From positions 1-47,334 of the forward strand of contig JBBTVY010000002.1 of the NCBI GenBank assembly GCA_038063055.1: DNA of 47,334 nt. The letters run 5' to 3'. Positions 23,780 through 31,604 of the stretch are shown piece by piece (position 1 is the first letter of the stretch; every line of letters begins with the position of its first letter). The position numbers and the translations under genes are program-made. Below the pieces are notes generated by a model that ran no database searches, had not been told where the DNA came from, and worked only from the letters and a program-made list of their open reading frames with translations. Origin of the DNA: JACQKT01 sp038063055. Lineage in GTDB: Bacteria > Patescibacteriota > Minisyncoccia > UBA6257 > 2-01-FULL-56-20.

Positions 23780-24994
23780 ATGAAGTTTAAATATCAGGCA
23801 AAGACTAAGGAGGGAGAAAACCAAATGGGGGTGGTGGAAGCGCCAAGCAAGGATGCGGCTACGAGCATTTTAACCAGCCACAACCTTTTCATTTTGAGCA
23901 TTGAAGAATCGGAGAAATCAAGTTGGTATGACAAGTTGGCCAATTATTTCTTCAATCGTTTACGCCAAAAAGAACTTGTCATATTCACCCGCCAATTAGC
24001 CATGCTTCTCGGAGCGAAAGTGCCCTTGAACATAAGTCTTAAAACTCTTCGCGAACAGACGGCCAGTCCGGCTTTGAAGGAAGCGGTACTCCAGATTTCC
24101 GAGGACATTGACTCCGGTCTGTCTCTTTCGCAAGCAATCGATCGGCAGCCGCAAATTTTTTCCGGTTTTTTTTCAAGCATGATTAGGGCGGCCGAAGTCA
24201 CCGGCAACCTTGAGAGCGTCACTGGTTTTTTGGCGGATTATCTCGAGCGGGAGTATTCCCTCATGCAAAAAACGCAATCCGCCCTGATTTATCCCGCTAT
24301 TTTGATTGTTCTATTCGTCGTCGTTTCTTTCATTTTGACGACATTCGTGGTTCCGCAAATAGGACCGATATTCGAGGAAGCAGGCGTGAAGCTTCCGTTG
24401 TTCACGGCGATACTGGTCGGGATAAGTTCCTTTCTCAATCAGTGGTGGCCGATAGTCATTTTCGCGGTGTTCGTTATTTTTTTGATGACAGTGGATTATC
24501 TTCAGACCTCCGAGGGTAAAGCTTTCAAAGACGAGCTTAAAGTTTCATTGCCAATACTTAAAGAAATTTATCTTCCCCTGACCATTACCAGAATATCCAA
24601 TGCAGCCTCCATGCTTTTGAAAGGAGGCGTTCCCGTGGTGCAGACGCTTGAGATAATCGGCCAAACGTCGGACAGCGTAGTTTATCGCGAAATAATGAAT
24701 CAAATGGCCGAGGACGTGCGTCAGGGGCAAACGCTTTCCGCCGCGGCTTCCAACTACAAAAGCCATTTTCCGCCGATGGTGACCCAGATGCTCGCGGTCG
24801 GCGAAGCGGCCGGACAGCTTGAATCCACCTTCTCCCGGCTTTCTTCGTTTTATGGACGGGAAGCCGACGCGGCTATAAGCAATGTAGTCGAATTGATCCA
24901 ACCCGTTCTTATCATAGGAATGGGTATTTTAGTCGGATTGCTTTTCGCTTCTGTCATTTTGCCAATTTACCAGCTTGTGGGAACTATCCATTAG
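23780..24994 (+). CDS. pilC: type IV pilus inner-membrane platform protein PilC
   Basis: PilC is the polytopic platform that couples the PilB and PilT motors to pilin assembly. The 404-residue protein starts KFKYQAKTKEGENQMGVVEA, has two T2SSF domains (about 65-190 and 265-390), and three main transmembrane segments at about 165-195, 212-235 and 370-395. The conserved REQTASPALKEAVLQISEDIDSG-type segment and the IGEQTG-like AVGEAAGQLES are present. Length matches the family. Confidence 0.94.
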   Translation: MKFKYQAKTKEGENQMGVVEAPSKDAATSILTSHNLFILSIEESEKSSWYDKLANYFFNRLRQKELVIFTRQLAMLLGAKVPLNISLKTLREQTASPALKEAVLQISEDIDSGLSLSQAIDRQPQIFSGFFSSMIRAAEVTGNLESVTGFLADYLEREYSLMQKTQSALIYPAILIVLFVVVSFILTTFVVPQIGPIFEEAGVKLPLFTAILVGISSFLNQWWPIVIFAVFVIFLMTVDYLQTSEGKAFKDELKVSLPILKEIYLPLTITRISNAASMLLKGGVPVVQTLEIIGQTSDSVVYREIMNQMAEDVRQGQTLSAAASNYKSHFPPMVTQMLAVGEAAGQLESTFSRLSSFYGREADAAISNVVELIQPVLIIGMGILVGLLFASVILPIYQLVGTIH

Positions 24995-25022
24995 TTTTCC
25001 ACAATACCCCATGAAACCAATA

Positions 25023-25040
25023 TGTTATACTTGAAAGTAT
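25023..25040 (+). promoter_or_regulatory. extended -10 promoter overlapping a palindrome at the major pilin start
   Basis: TGT precedes TATACT (25026-25031), which ends seven bases before the pilin ATG, so the transcript should start at or near the start codon. ATACTT-GA-AAGTAT (25027-25040) is a palindrome covering the -10 box and the first bases of the ATG. This suggests a leaderless pilin mRNA with repressor control. Confidence 0.6.
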
Positions 25041-25509
25041 GAAAAAAGGATTCACGCTTATCGAAATTCTCATAGTCGTCGCAATCATAGCAGTCTTGGC
25101 CAGTATGGTTTTGGTCGGTTTCGGTCCAGCTCAGCGCCAAGGAAGAGACGCTAGACGCATATCGGACCTGCGCCAGGTTCAAAACGCGCTTGAACTTTAT
25201 TATTCTAAATGCGGATACTATCCCGGCACAACTCAAGCAAGCGCTCCATGCGGCGGTTTTAGTTCATTGGGCAATAGTTGGTCTGGTCTTGTAACCGCCC
25301 TGACCGCCAGCAACATTGGAATAAATAGCGTTCCCAACGACCCGAGCGGCGGCAAAAGTTATTCGTATGGAACGAATAGCGATGGCTCAATCTACATACT
25401 AGAATCCAATCTGGAAGACACGAATAATCCGGCCCTTCAGCAAAGTTATAAAACAAACGAGTTCGGCGTTGATTGCGCCACAAGCGGTCACTACTGCATA
25501 AAATTCTAA
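25039..25509 (+). CDS. type IV pilin (major pilin candidate)
   Basis: The 156-residue prepilin has the class III signal KKG followed by FTLIEILIVVAIIAVLASMV, with cleavage expected after Gly and the conserved Glu at position 5 of the mature protein. The C-terminal globular domain has four Cys residues that could form two disulphides, and GYYPG and VPNDPSGGKSY segments as in GspG-like pilins. It has its own promoter-like sequence and terminator, as expected for the most abundant pilin. The prepilin peptidase gene follows. Confidence 0.9.
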   Translation: MKKGFTLIEILIVVAIIAVLASMVLVGFGPAQRQGRDARRISDLRQVQNALELYYSKCGYYPGTTQASAPCGGFSSLGNSWSGLVTALTASNIGINSVPNDPSGGKSYSYGTNSDGSIYILESNLEDTNNPALQQSYKTNEFGVDCATSGHYCIKF

Positions 25510-25516
25510 ACGGTTC

Positions 25517-25547
25517 GGCCCGGGGCAATCCGGGCTTTTGTTTTTTG
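25517..25547 (+). terminator. terminator after the major pilin gene
   Basis: GCCCGG pairs with CCGGGC around a short loop and is followed by TTTTGTTTTTT, about ten bases after the pilin stop codon. Confidence 0.85.
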
Positions 25548-25573
25548 CAGTAAGGCGTAATTTTTAGGCAATC

Positions 25574-25687
25574 ATGAATCCCGTTGGAAAATCAAAATAA
25601 GTAATTTGTCGGCCAAAAACCCCCCCCTCTTGTAATTGAGATATTTTCATATTAAAAATCTTTTTTTATTAATTTTCTAAACGGGAT
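25574..25687 (+). repeat. ATCCCGTT paired inverted repeat ending at the pilD start codon
   Basis: The left arm ATCCCGTTGGAAAAT (25578-25592) is preceded by ATGA as in the other copies, and the right arm ATTTTCTAAACGGGAT (25672-25687) runs into the pilD ATG. The arms differ by one mismatch and one extra base. The interior is AT-rich with a run of C. This is the third and most diverged copy of the family at 4615 and 41049. Confidence 0.75.
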
Positions 25688-26546
25688 GAATTTTTTCCTG
25701 TTTATTTTCGGCGCCGCCGTTGGCAGTTTTCTGGGCGTGATTTCCGACCGCTACCGAGAAGATTTGCCGATTTGGGACAGAAAGATTATCGGCGGACGCT
25801 CGAGCTGCGAGATGTGCGGCGTTAAGCTGCGCTGGTTCGAACTTATTCCTGTTTTAAGTTTCATTTTACAAAAAGGCAGATGTCGGTCTTGCAAACGCCG
25901 GATCGGCTGGCGTTATTTTTTAATTGAAATAACGAGCGGTTTTCTCTTTGTTTTTATTCCTGCAAGCCTTGAGGCGCGCTATGTTTTGGATTATTCAGTC
26001 CAGGGCGAAAAACTTTATATCCTGCCGGCTTTGTGGATATTCGTTTTTTCAGTTCTTCTGCTGGTTTCCTTTATAGATTATCGCTTAAAGATAATTCCGG
26101 ACGAAGCTAATGTGGCGCTTGTTTTGTCGGGAATTTTGATAACCGCCTTTCAGCCGTTTGGCGAACTGTCCGGTTCTTTTTTGGGACACTACGGCATGCT
26201 TTTCGGCTGGCGTTTGAATCCATGGCTGAATCATCTGTTCGCGGCGGCAATCGCGTGCATCTTCTTTGCTTCTTTAATTCTGATTACAAAGGGGCGCGGC
26301 ATGGGTGGCGGAGACATGAAACTTGCCGCGGCGATGGGTTTTGTTTTCGGCTGGCCCGATATTTTGCTTGTCGCCATATTGTCATTCATAATCGGTTCGC
26401 TCTTCGGACTCGGAGCGATTATCTTAAAAAAGAAAAACGCCAGAAGCCACATAGCTTTCGGGCCGTTTCTTGGGGCATCCGGTTTGATTGTTTTTTTCTT
26501 CGGCTACGAAATAATCGACTTTTATTTAGGCCTTTTAATGATGTAA
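25686..26546 (+). CDS. pilD: prepilin peptidase and methyltransferase PilD
   Basis: PilD cleaves the leader of prepilins and methylates the new N-terminus in the inner membrane. The 286-residue protein has the N-terminal AVGSFLGVISDR segment, two zinc-binding pairs (SSCEMCG and GRCRSCKRR), and the two catalytic aspartates in FIDYRLKIIPDEAN and GMGGGDMKLAAAMG. About eight transmembrane segments are visible. The start codon is formed by the end of an inverted-repeat arm. The gene lies between the major pilin and four minor pilins. Confidence 0.95.
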   Translation: MNFFLFIFGAAVGSFLGVISDRYREDLPIWDRKIIGGRSSCEMCGVKLRWFELIPVLSFILQKGRCRSCKRRIGWRYFLIEITSGFLFVFIPASLEARYVLDYSVQGEKLYILPALWIFVFSVLLLVSFIDYRLKIIPDEANVALVLSGILITAFQPFGELSGSFLGHYGMLFGWRLNPWLNHLFAAAIACIFFASLILITKGRGMGGGDMKLAAAMGFVFGWPDILLVAILSFIIGSLFGLGAIILKKKNARSHIAFGPFLGASGLIVFFFGYEIIDFYLGLLMM

Positions 26547-26586
26547 TGGCGCATCCCTGATTTTTTGGTGTAAAATAAGTTCAATC

Positions 26587-27162
26587 ATGAAGCTTTTCAA
26601 AAGAGCCGTGATAACGCCAAAAAAAACAGGTTTTACCATCATTGAACTTCTGGTGGCGTTGGGCATAGCCGTTCTCTTTTCATCAATCCTGATTTCTTAT
26701 AACCACACCAGCCGCCAGCAGCTTGCTCTTTACGCCGAGGAAACAAAACTCATCCAGGCGATTTTTCGCGCCAAGTCGCTGGCCCTCGGTTCGTACGTCA
26801 AACCTTCCACTCCAACCGTTTGCGGTTACGGCGTTCATTTTGATTACGCGGCGATGAAATACTATATTTTCAGCTATAACAAAGCCGGTATCGCCAATTG
26901 CCAGAACATAAATGAGATAAACGCTGGTTCGCAAGACGCAATTTCAACTTTCGTTTTGGGCGGCAATGTCAAACTGGTTGGTTTGCCTCAAGGCGGTTCG
27001 CGTCTTGATGACGTTCTTTTTGTTCCCCCCGACCCGATAACGCTTGTAAATTCAGGAGGAACCATAATTAAAAACGGCTCCGCTGTCATTTATCTCCAGA
27101 CAATCGATGGCTCCCTTTCGGTCAAGATAAACATCAATTCGGCCGGGCTTATCGATTTTTAG
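26587..27162 (+). CDS. minor pilin, GspH-like
   Basis: The 191-residue protein has a prepilin signal KKTG-FTIIELLVALGIAVLF with Glu5 and a C-terminal domain with many beta strands. Two Cys residues (TVCGYG and ANCQNI) may pair. Size and position suggest a GspH/FimT-like minor pilin that helps initiate the fibre. A TAAAAT sequence ends about 12 bases before the ATG and may be a local promoter. Confidence 0.85.
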   Translation: MKLFKRAVITPKKTGFTIIELLVALGIAVLFSSILISYNHTSRQQLALYAEETKLIQAIFRAKSLALGSYVKPSTPTVCGYGVHFDYAAMKYYIFSYNKAGIANCQNINEINAGSQDAISTFVLGGNVKLVGLPQGGSRLDDVLFVPPDPITLVNSGGTIIKNGSAVIYLQTIDGSLSVKININSAGLIDF

Positions 27163-27203
27163 ACGAATCGGATAACGGCCGTTTTATTTAATTTCTTTCA
27201 GGG

Positions 27204-27209
27204 TATAAT
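27204..27209 (+). promoter_or_regulatory. -10 box shortly before the PilV-like gene
   Basis: TATAAT lies 11 bases before the ATG at 27221, so the message would have a leader of about five bases. No -35 box is clear. The layout matches other promoters in the window. Confidence 0.45.
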
Positions 27210-27220
27210 TATTCCAAGTC

Positions 27221-27754
27221 ATGCCCCGAAAAAATAAGTTTTTCAAATTGCCGTCCTTAGGCAATCCGCTTTATTCAAGGCGCGGACAGTCTTTGGTTGA
27301 AGCGCTGGTAGCCCTTTCTTTTCTGACGGTAGGTTTCATGGCCGTTTTCTCGTTGCTGAGCCGGTCTTTAAGCCTTAACCGGTCTTCAACAGAGAGCTAC
27401 GTGGCAACCTACATTGCCGCCGAAGGAATCGAAATTGCAAGAAATATCGTTGACACTAACGGTATCCAGAAAAACGCCTGGAGTTATGGTTTCTCAGGCG
27501 GCAGCGGCGATTATGAGGCTGAATATAACAGCCGTTCTCTTTCGCCAAATCAGGACAGGTTTTTGACATACAACCCAAACAGCCACATTTACGGGTATGG
27601 CGGCTCAATCCAAACTCCATTTAAGCGTCTCATCAGGGTGACATTTGTAAGTCAATATGAAATGAAAATCAATTCCATAGTTTTTTGGACCGGCCTCGGC
27701 GGAGGAAGTTTCCGGGTTAATCTGGAAGACCATTTCATGAATTGGCGCACATAG
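27221..27754 (+). CDS. minor pilin, PilV/GspI-like
   Basis: The 177-residue protein has the signal SRRG-QSLVEALVALSFLTVGF, in which Gln replaces the usual Phe at position 1 of the mature protein and Glu5 is kept. The segment AAEGIEIARNIVDTN is characteristic of PilV-like minor pilins of related bacteria. It is followed after four bases by the next minor pilin, indicating co-translation. Confidence 0.83.
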   Translation: MPRKNKFFKLPSLGNPLYSRRGQSLVEALVALSFLTVGFMAVFSLLSRSLSLNRSSTESYVATYIAAEGIEIARNIVDTNGIQKNAWSYGFSGGSGDYEAEYNSRSLSPNQDRFLTYNPNSHIYGYGGSIQTPFKRLIRVTFVSQYEMKINSIVFWTGLGGGSFRVNLEDHFMNWRT

Positions 27755-27758
27755 GGCA

Positions 27759-28289
27759 ATGAAAAAAAACTTACATAAAAAAAACAGAGGTTTCACCCTG
27801 GTGGAAATAATGGTTTCCCTCGGAATTTTTTCGGTAGCCATGCTTTTAGTCGTCGGGGGGTTCATCAGGTCGCTGAGGACCGAACGACAATCGTCTGCGT
27901 TTACATATGTTAACAACAACATGAGCATTGTCATCGAACAGATGGCGAGAGAGATAAGGACCGGATTTAATTTCTGTATTAACGGAAATTCCTGTCCGTC
28001 ATCAAGTGTGCTTTCTTTCGTAAATTCAAGCGGAAACACAATCACTTATTGCTTGGAAAACGGGGCAGTCAACAGGATTATCGGCTCGAATTGTATTCCC
28101 GGACAGGAAATAACCAGCAGCAAGGTTTCGATAGATTATCTGACATTCATAATTTCCGGGAATCAGGACGACGACGGTTATCCGCCGCGGGTTACGGTTT
28201 TGATTGGCGCGAAACCAAAAGACCAATCGTCGTCAATGTACAATGTCAATTTCCAGACAACGGTCAGTTCCAGGATAATAGGCGCTTAA
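27759..28289 (+). CDS. minor pilin, PilW/GspJ-like
   Basis: The 176-residue protein has the signal NRG-FTLVEIMVSLGIFSVAML with Glu5 and the segment IVIEQMAREIRTG typical of PilW/GspJ. Four Cys residues could form two disulphides. It lies four bases after the PilV-like gene and five bases before the PilX-like gene. Confidence 0.87.
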   Translation: MKKNLHKKNRGFTLVEIMVSLGIFSVAMLLVVGGFIRSLRTERQSSAFTYVNNNMSIVIEQMAREIRTGFNFCINGNSCPSSSVLSFVNSSGNTITYCLENGAVNRIIGSNCIPGQEITSSKVSIDYLTFIISGNQDDDGYPPRVTVLIGAKPKDQSSSMYNVNFQTTVSSRIIGA

Positions 28290-28293
28290 AGAA

Positions 28294-28686
28294 ATGAAAT
28301 TCAGCAACTTTATGCCTAAGCGCGGTTTTTTTAAAAAAGGCCAGATTATGCTTCTGAGCGTTTTGACGTTAGGCATGATAATGCTCGGAGCCACGGCCAT
28401 CGCCGGTTTGCTGACGGTTTATCAAATTAGAATGTCTTCAAACGTAACGGATTCCGCAAAAGCCATTTTTGCGGCGGATGCCGGGCTAGACTGGGGCATT
28501 TACCAATTCACAAGGCCGACCTCCTCAGACCAAGCGCCCGTGTTTTCAAACGGCGCCTCGTTCACTGCAACTTGTTACGATTCTTCCTTAAACCAGCTGG
28601 ACAGCTGCGCCAACTCTTCGACTTCAGTAATAAGGTCTTTCGGCAGGTCAGGGGCCCTATCAAGGGTTTTTGAACTGAATCTGTGA
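28294..28686 (+). CDS. PilX-like minor pilin component
   Basis: The 130-residue protein has one N-terminal hydrophobic helix after FKKGQIMLLSVLTLGMIMLG. It has the KKG cleavage-like site but lacks the Glu5 of typical pilins, as is common in PilX/GspK-like proteins. The segment AKAIFAADAGLDWGIYQF matches PilX. It ends six bases before ligA, so ligA may be transcribed with the pilus genes. Confidence 0.8.
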   Translation: MKFSNFMPKRGFFKKGQIMLLSVLTLGMIMLGATAIAGLLTVYQIRMSSNVTDSAKAIFAADAGLDWGIYQFTRPTSSDQAPVFSNGASFTATCYDSSLNQLDSCANSSTSVIRSFGRSGALSRVFELNL

Positions 28687-28692
28687 AGACGC

Positions 28693-30762
28693 ATGAAAAC
28701 GGACAAAACAAAATCAATCGACAAAAAAACCGCCGGGGAAAGAATAAGGAAACTCAGAAAAACGATAGAAAAACACAGATACGAACGGCTGGTTTTTAAC
28801 AAAGAAACGATTTCCCCCGAAGCCGAGGACGCGCTCAAAAAAGAACTTTTCGATCTGGAACAACTTTTTCCGGAATTGATTACTTCGGATTCGCCGACCC
28901 AGCGCGTCGGCGGCGAACCGCTTAAACAATTCAAAAAAGTTCGCCATGAGGAGCGAATGCTTTCGTTCAACGACGCTTTTTCGGAAAACGACGTTAACGA
29001 CTGGCTGAAAAGAATTTCGAATCTTATGGGAAAGAAAGTCGATGGGCCTTTTTACGGGGAATTAAAAATAGACGGCTTGGCGGTGGAGCTGGTTTACGAA
29101 AACGGCGTTCTGACGCAGGCGTCCACGCGCGGCGACGGCGAGGTGGGGGAAGATGTTACCGAGAATCTTAAAACAATAGAGGCAATACCGCTAAAAATAG
29201 AAATTCCAAATTCCAAATTCCAAATTCCAAAACGGTTGGTTGTCCGAGGAGAAATTTTTTTAAACAAGAAAGAATTCGCGGCGATTAACAGGGAACAAAA
29301 AAAGAAAGGACTCAAACCTTACGCCAATCCGCGCAATGTCGCCGCTGGGTCCATCCGCCAGCTTGACTCGAAAATCACGGCGAGCCGCGGACTCGACTCG
29401 TTTCAATACGACATCGTGACGAAACTGGGCCAGAAAAAACACAGCGAAGAACACGCGATTCTTGATAAATTCGGTTTCCGGGTAAACCCAAACAACAAGA
29501 TTTGTCCGACGGTAAAAGACATTTTCGAATTCCGGGATTATTGGGAAAAAAACCGCGAAAAACTTCCTTACGAAATAGACGGCGTCGTTATAATTTTGGA
29601 TGACAACGGAACCTATGATGCCGCCGGAGTCATCGGCAAAGCGCCCCGCGCCGCCATTGCCTACAAATTTTCTCCGCGCGAAGCGACGACAGTCGTAGAA
29701 AAGATAAAAGTTCAGGTGGGCCGGACCGGCGCCCTGACGCCGGTTGCCGTAATGAGGCCGGTGCGGGTCGGCGGAGTCACGATTACCCACGCGACTTTGC
29801 ACAATGCCGACGAAATCAGGCGTCTCGGCCTCAAAATAGGCGATACGGTCATAGTCAGCCGGGCTGGCGACGTTATTCCGCAAATAACCAAAGTTTTGGA
29901 GGAGATGCGAACCGGCAGGGAAAAGGAATTCAAAATGCCGGCTCGTTGCCCGATAGACGGCTCAAAAGTCGTCCGGGCAGGCGTGATTTCAAGATGTTCA
30001 AGTAAAACTTGCGGAGCTCGCCACCGGGAATCTCTTTATCATTTCGTTTCGCGTCCGGCTTTCGATATCAGCGGCCTCGGGCCGAAAATAATGGACAGGT
30101 TTCTGGATGAAAGTTTGATTTCAGACGCCGCCGACATTTTCGAATTAAAGGAAGACGACATCGCCGCCCTGGAAAGATTCGGCGAAAAATCCGCCGCTAA
30201 CATCATTCGGGAAATAGAAAGCCGCAAAAAAATATCCCTGAGGCGTTTTATTTTTTCGCTTGGCATTCTGCATGTCGGGGAGGAAACCGCCGCGCTTTTG
30301 GCGCGGAGAATAATGGAAAACGTAAAAAGCGGCAAAGAAAATATAAGAATCAAGGATATCGTTAACTTCATATCGCGCGCTTCGTTGGACGACCTCCAGG
30401 CCATTCAGGATATCGGCCCGAAAGTTTCACAAAGCATATATGACTGGTTCCGCGAGCCAAGAAACATAAAATTTTTGGAAAAACTGGAATCGGGCGGAGT
30501 TCTAATCGAATTCCCGAAAAAGAAAGCCGGAGCCGCCAGATTGAAAGGAAAAACCTTCGTTCTTACCGGCGGCCTCGAATCCATGACGCGCGACGAAGCC
30601 AAGGAAAAAATACGCGAACTTGGCGGAGAAGTTTCCGAATCCGTGGGCAAAAAAGTTTCGTATCTTGTGGCGGGCAACGAACCGGGTTCCAAATATGAAA
30701 AAGCCCGAAAAATGGGAGTTAAAATAATTTCCGAAAAGGAATTTATCGAATTGATTAAATAG
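28693..30762 (+). CDS. ligA: NAD+-dependent DNA ligase LigA
   Basis: LigA seals nicks during replication and repair using NAD+. The 689-residue protein has the Ia domain with a Tyr motif (HRYERLVF), the nucleotidyltransferase domain with the catalytic Lys125 in GELKIDGLAVEL, the OB fold (VGRTGALTPVAVMRPV), a zinc finger, HhH repeats and a C-terminal BRCT domain (LKGKTFVLTGGLESMTRDEA). The zinc finger reads CPIDG, RCSS and TCGA: the second of the four usual Cys is Asp. A (AAATTCC)4 repeat encodes IPNSKFQIP in a loop that is about four residues longer than in E. coli. The start at 28693 follows the PilX-like gene by six bases. Confidence 0.95.
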   Translation: MKTDKTKSIDKKTAGERIRKLRKTIEKHRYERLVFNKETISPEAEDALKKELFDLEQLFPELITSDSPTQRVGGEPLKQFKKVRHEERMLSFNDAFSENDVNDWLKRISNLMGKKVDGPFYGELKIDGLAVELVYENGVLTQASTRGDGEVGEDVTENLKTIEAIPLKIEIPNSKFQIPKRLVVRGEIFLNKKEFAAINREQKKKGLKPYANPRNVAAGSIRQLDSKITASRGLDSFQYDIVTKLGQKKHSEEHAILDKFGFRVNPNNKICPTVKDIFEFRDYWEKNREKLPYEIDGVVIILDDNGTYDAAGVIGKAPRAAIAYKFSPREATTVVEKIKVQVGRTGALTPVAVMRPVRVGGVTITHATLHNADEIRRLGLKIGDTVIVSRAGDVIPQITKVLEEMRTGREKEFKMPARCPIDGSKVVRAGVISRCSSKTCGARHRESLYHFVSRPAFDISGLGPKIMDRFLDESLISDAADIFELKEDDIAALERFGEKSAANIIREIESRKKISLRRFIFSLGILHVGEETAALLARRIMENVKSGKENIRIKDIVNFISRASLDDLQAIQDIGPKVSQSIYDWFREPRNIKFLEKLESGGVLIEFPKKKAGAARLKGKTFVLTGGLESMTRDEAKEKIRELGGEVSESVGKKVSYLVAGNEPGSKYEKARKMGVKIISEKEFIELIK
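29201..29228 (+). repeat. four exact heptamers (AAATTCC) inside ligA
   Basis: AAATTCC occurs four times without interruption. Because seven is not a multiple of three, gain or loss of one unit would shift the ligA frame. The repeat encodes part of IPNSKFQIPK in a loop of the adenylation domain. Confidence 0.92.
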
Positions 30763-30812
30763 TACTTGGAGGTTTGATTTTTTTCCTTCAAAACAATATC
30801 ATTTCTGCGTAT

Positions 30813-30888
30813 GCGGGCGTAGCGTAGCCTGGTTTAACGCGCCTCCTTGTCAAGGAGGAGATCGCCGGTTCAAATCCGGTCGCCCGCG
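30813..30888 (+). tRNA. tRNA-Asp(GTC)
   Basis: GCGGGCG pairs with CGCCCGC. The anticodon loop between CTCCT and AGGAG carries GTC. The T loop is TTCAAAT and the discriminator is G, the normal identity base for tRNA-Asp. No CCA is encoded. Confidence 0.95.
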
Positions 30889-30895
30889 CGTTATA

Positions 30896-30938
30896 AAATC
30901 TTTCTCGCCCCAAAGGCGGGATTAGATTTTTTTACGTC
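30896..30938 (+). terminator. terminator after tRNA-Asp
   Basis: ATCTTTCTCGCC and GGCGGGATTAGAT pair around CCAAA and are followed by TTTTTTT. Confidence 0.7.
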
Positions 30939-30942
30939 CCGC

Positions 30943-30966
30943 CGAAGCCTTGGCGAAGGCGGACAA
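30943..30966. repeat. REP-like palindrome
   Basis: CCGCC-GAA-GCC-TT-GGC-GAA-GGCGG is an imperfect palindrome of REP type downstream of tRNA-Asp. The symmetric GAA triplets are unpaired. Confidence 0.6.
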
Positions 30967-31010
30967 TGTAGAAAATAGTGAGATTCCGGTCGGCTACGCC
31001 AGTTTGTTTT

Positions 31011-31511
31011 TCAACCGATTATAATTATTGCCAAGATAATAATTACCAATATCGCCACCTGATAAAAAATTCCCTTCACCGGTTCGTCGTCCAATTTTTT
31101 TATTGAATGAACTCCCTGATGGAATTTCTGAAAATAAAACAGCAGCTTGTTTGGCAACAGATAATAAATGGCTTGCAAAAAATCTGGCAGAGCACCGGCA
31201 AAAGCCCCCAATAAAATAATCCATAAATTATCAGGGAAGAAAAATAATGATATCAATACAGATGCAATCAACCCTAAACAAAAATCGATACTTCCCCTAG
31301 AGATGTCTTTTAGAAAATTCAATCCCAAATTCAATTTCATTCCAAAGGGCAGAGAACTATCATGGCTTTTAGACAGTATTTTATAATGCCAGTGGGGAAT
31401 GGAGTCAAGGAGAAAATGGCTCAAAAAGGCGGCCACCAAGGCCAAAATCGGATAATTCTTCAATAAAATCGCCGAACCGGCGCCAGCTATGGCATGAACG
31501 GATAAAGTCAT
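31011..31511 (-). CDS. membrane protein resembling metal-dependent hydrolase-like (DUF457/YdjM-type) family
   Basis: The 166-residue protein has about four hydrophobic segments and conserved-looking polar residues within or next to them: AAFLSHFLLDSIPHWHY, GALPDFLQAIYY and FQKFHQGVHS. That spacing of His and Asp resembles the YdjM/DUF457 group of inner-membrane proteins, often called metal-dependent hydrolases although their activity is not well established. The gene stands alone on the minus strand, divergent from the next gene. The family call is tentative. Confidence 0.6.
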   Translation of the reverse strand: MTLSVHAIAGAGSAILLKNYPILALVAAFLSHFLLDSIPHWHYKILSKSHDSSLPFGMKLNLGLNFLKDISRGSIDFCLGLIASVLISLFFFPDNLWIILLGAFAGALPDFLQAIYYLLPNKLLFYFQKFHQGVHSIKKLDDEPVKGIFYQVAILVIIILAIIIIG

Positions 31512-31586
31512 ATTGATTCATTTTAATTCGGCGAGTTGCATCGTGCAAGCAATTTTGGATTTTCCACATGCCTTTTAAAAGTGATT

Positions 31587-31595
31587 TGCTATAAT
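31587..31595 (+). promoter_or_regulatory. extended -10 promoter before the coiled-coil membrane protein
   Basis: TG-C-TATAAT (box at 31590-31595) lies nine bases before the ATG at 31605, so the predicted leader is about three bases. Confidence 0.65.
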
Positions 31596-31604
31596 ATATG
31601 AATA

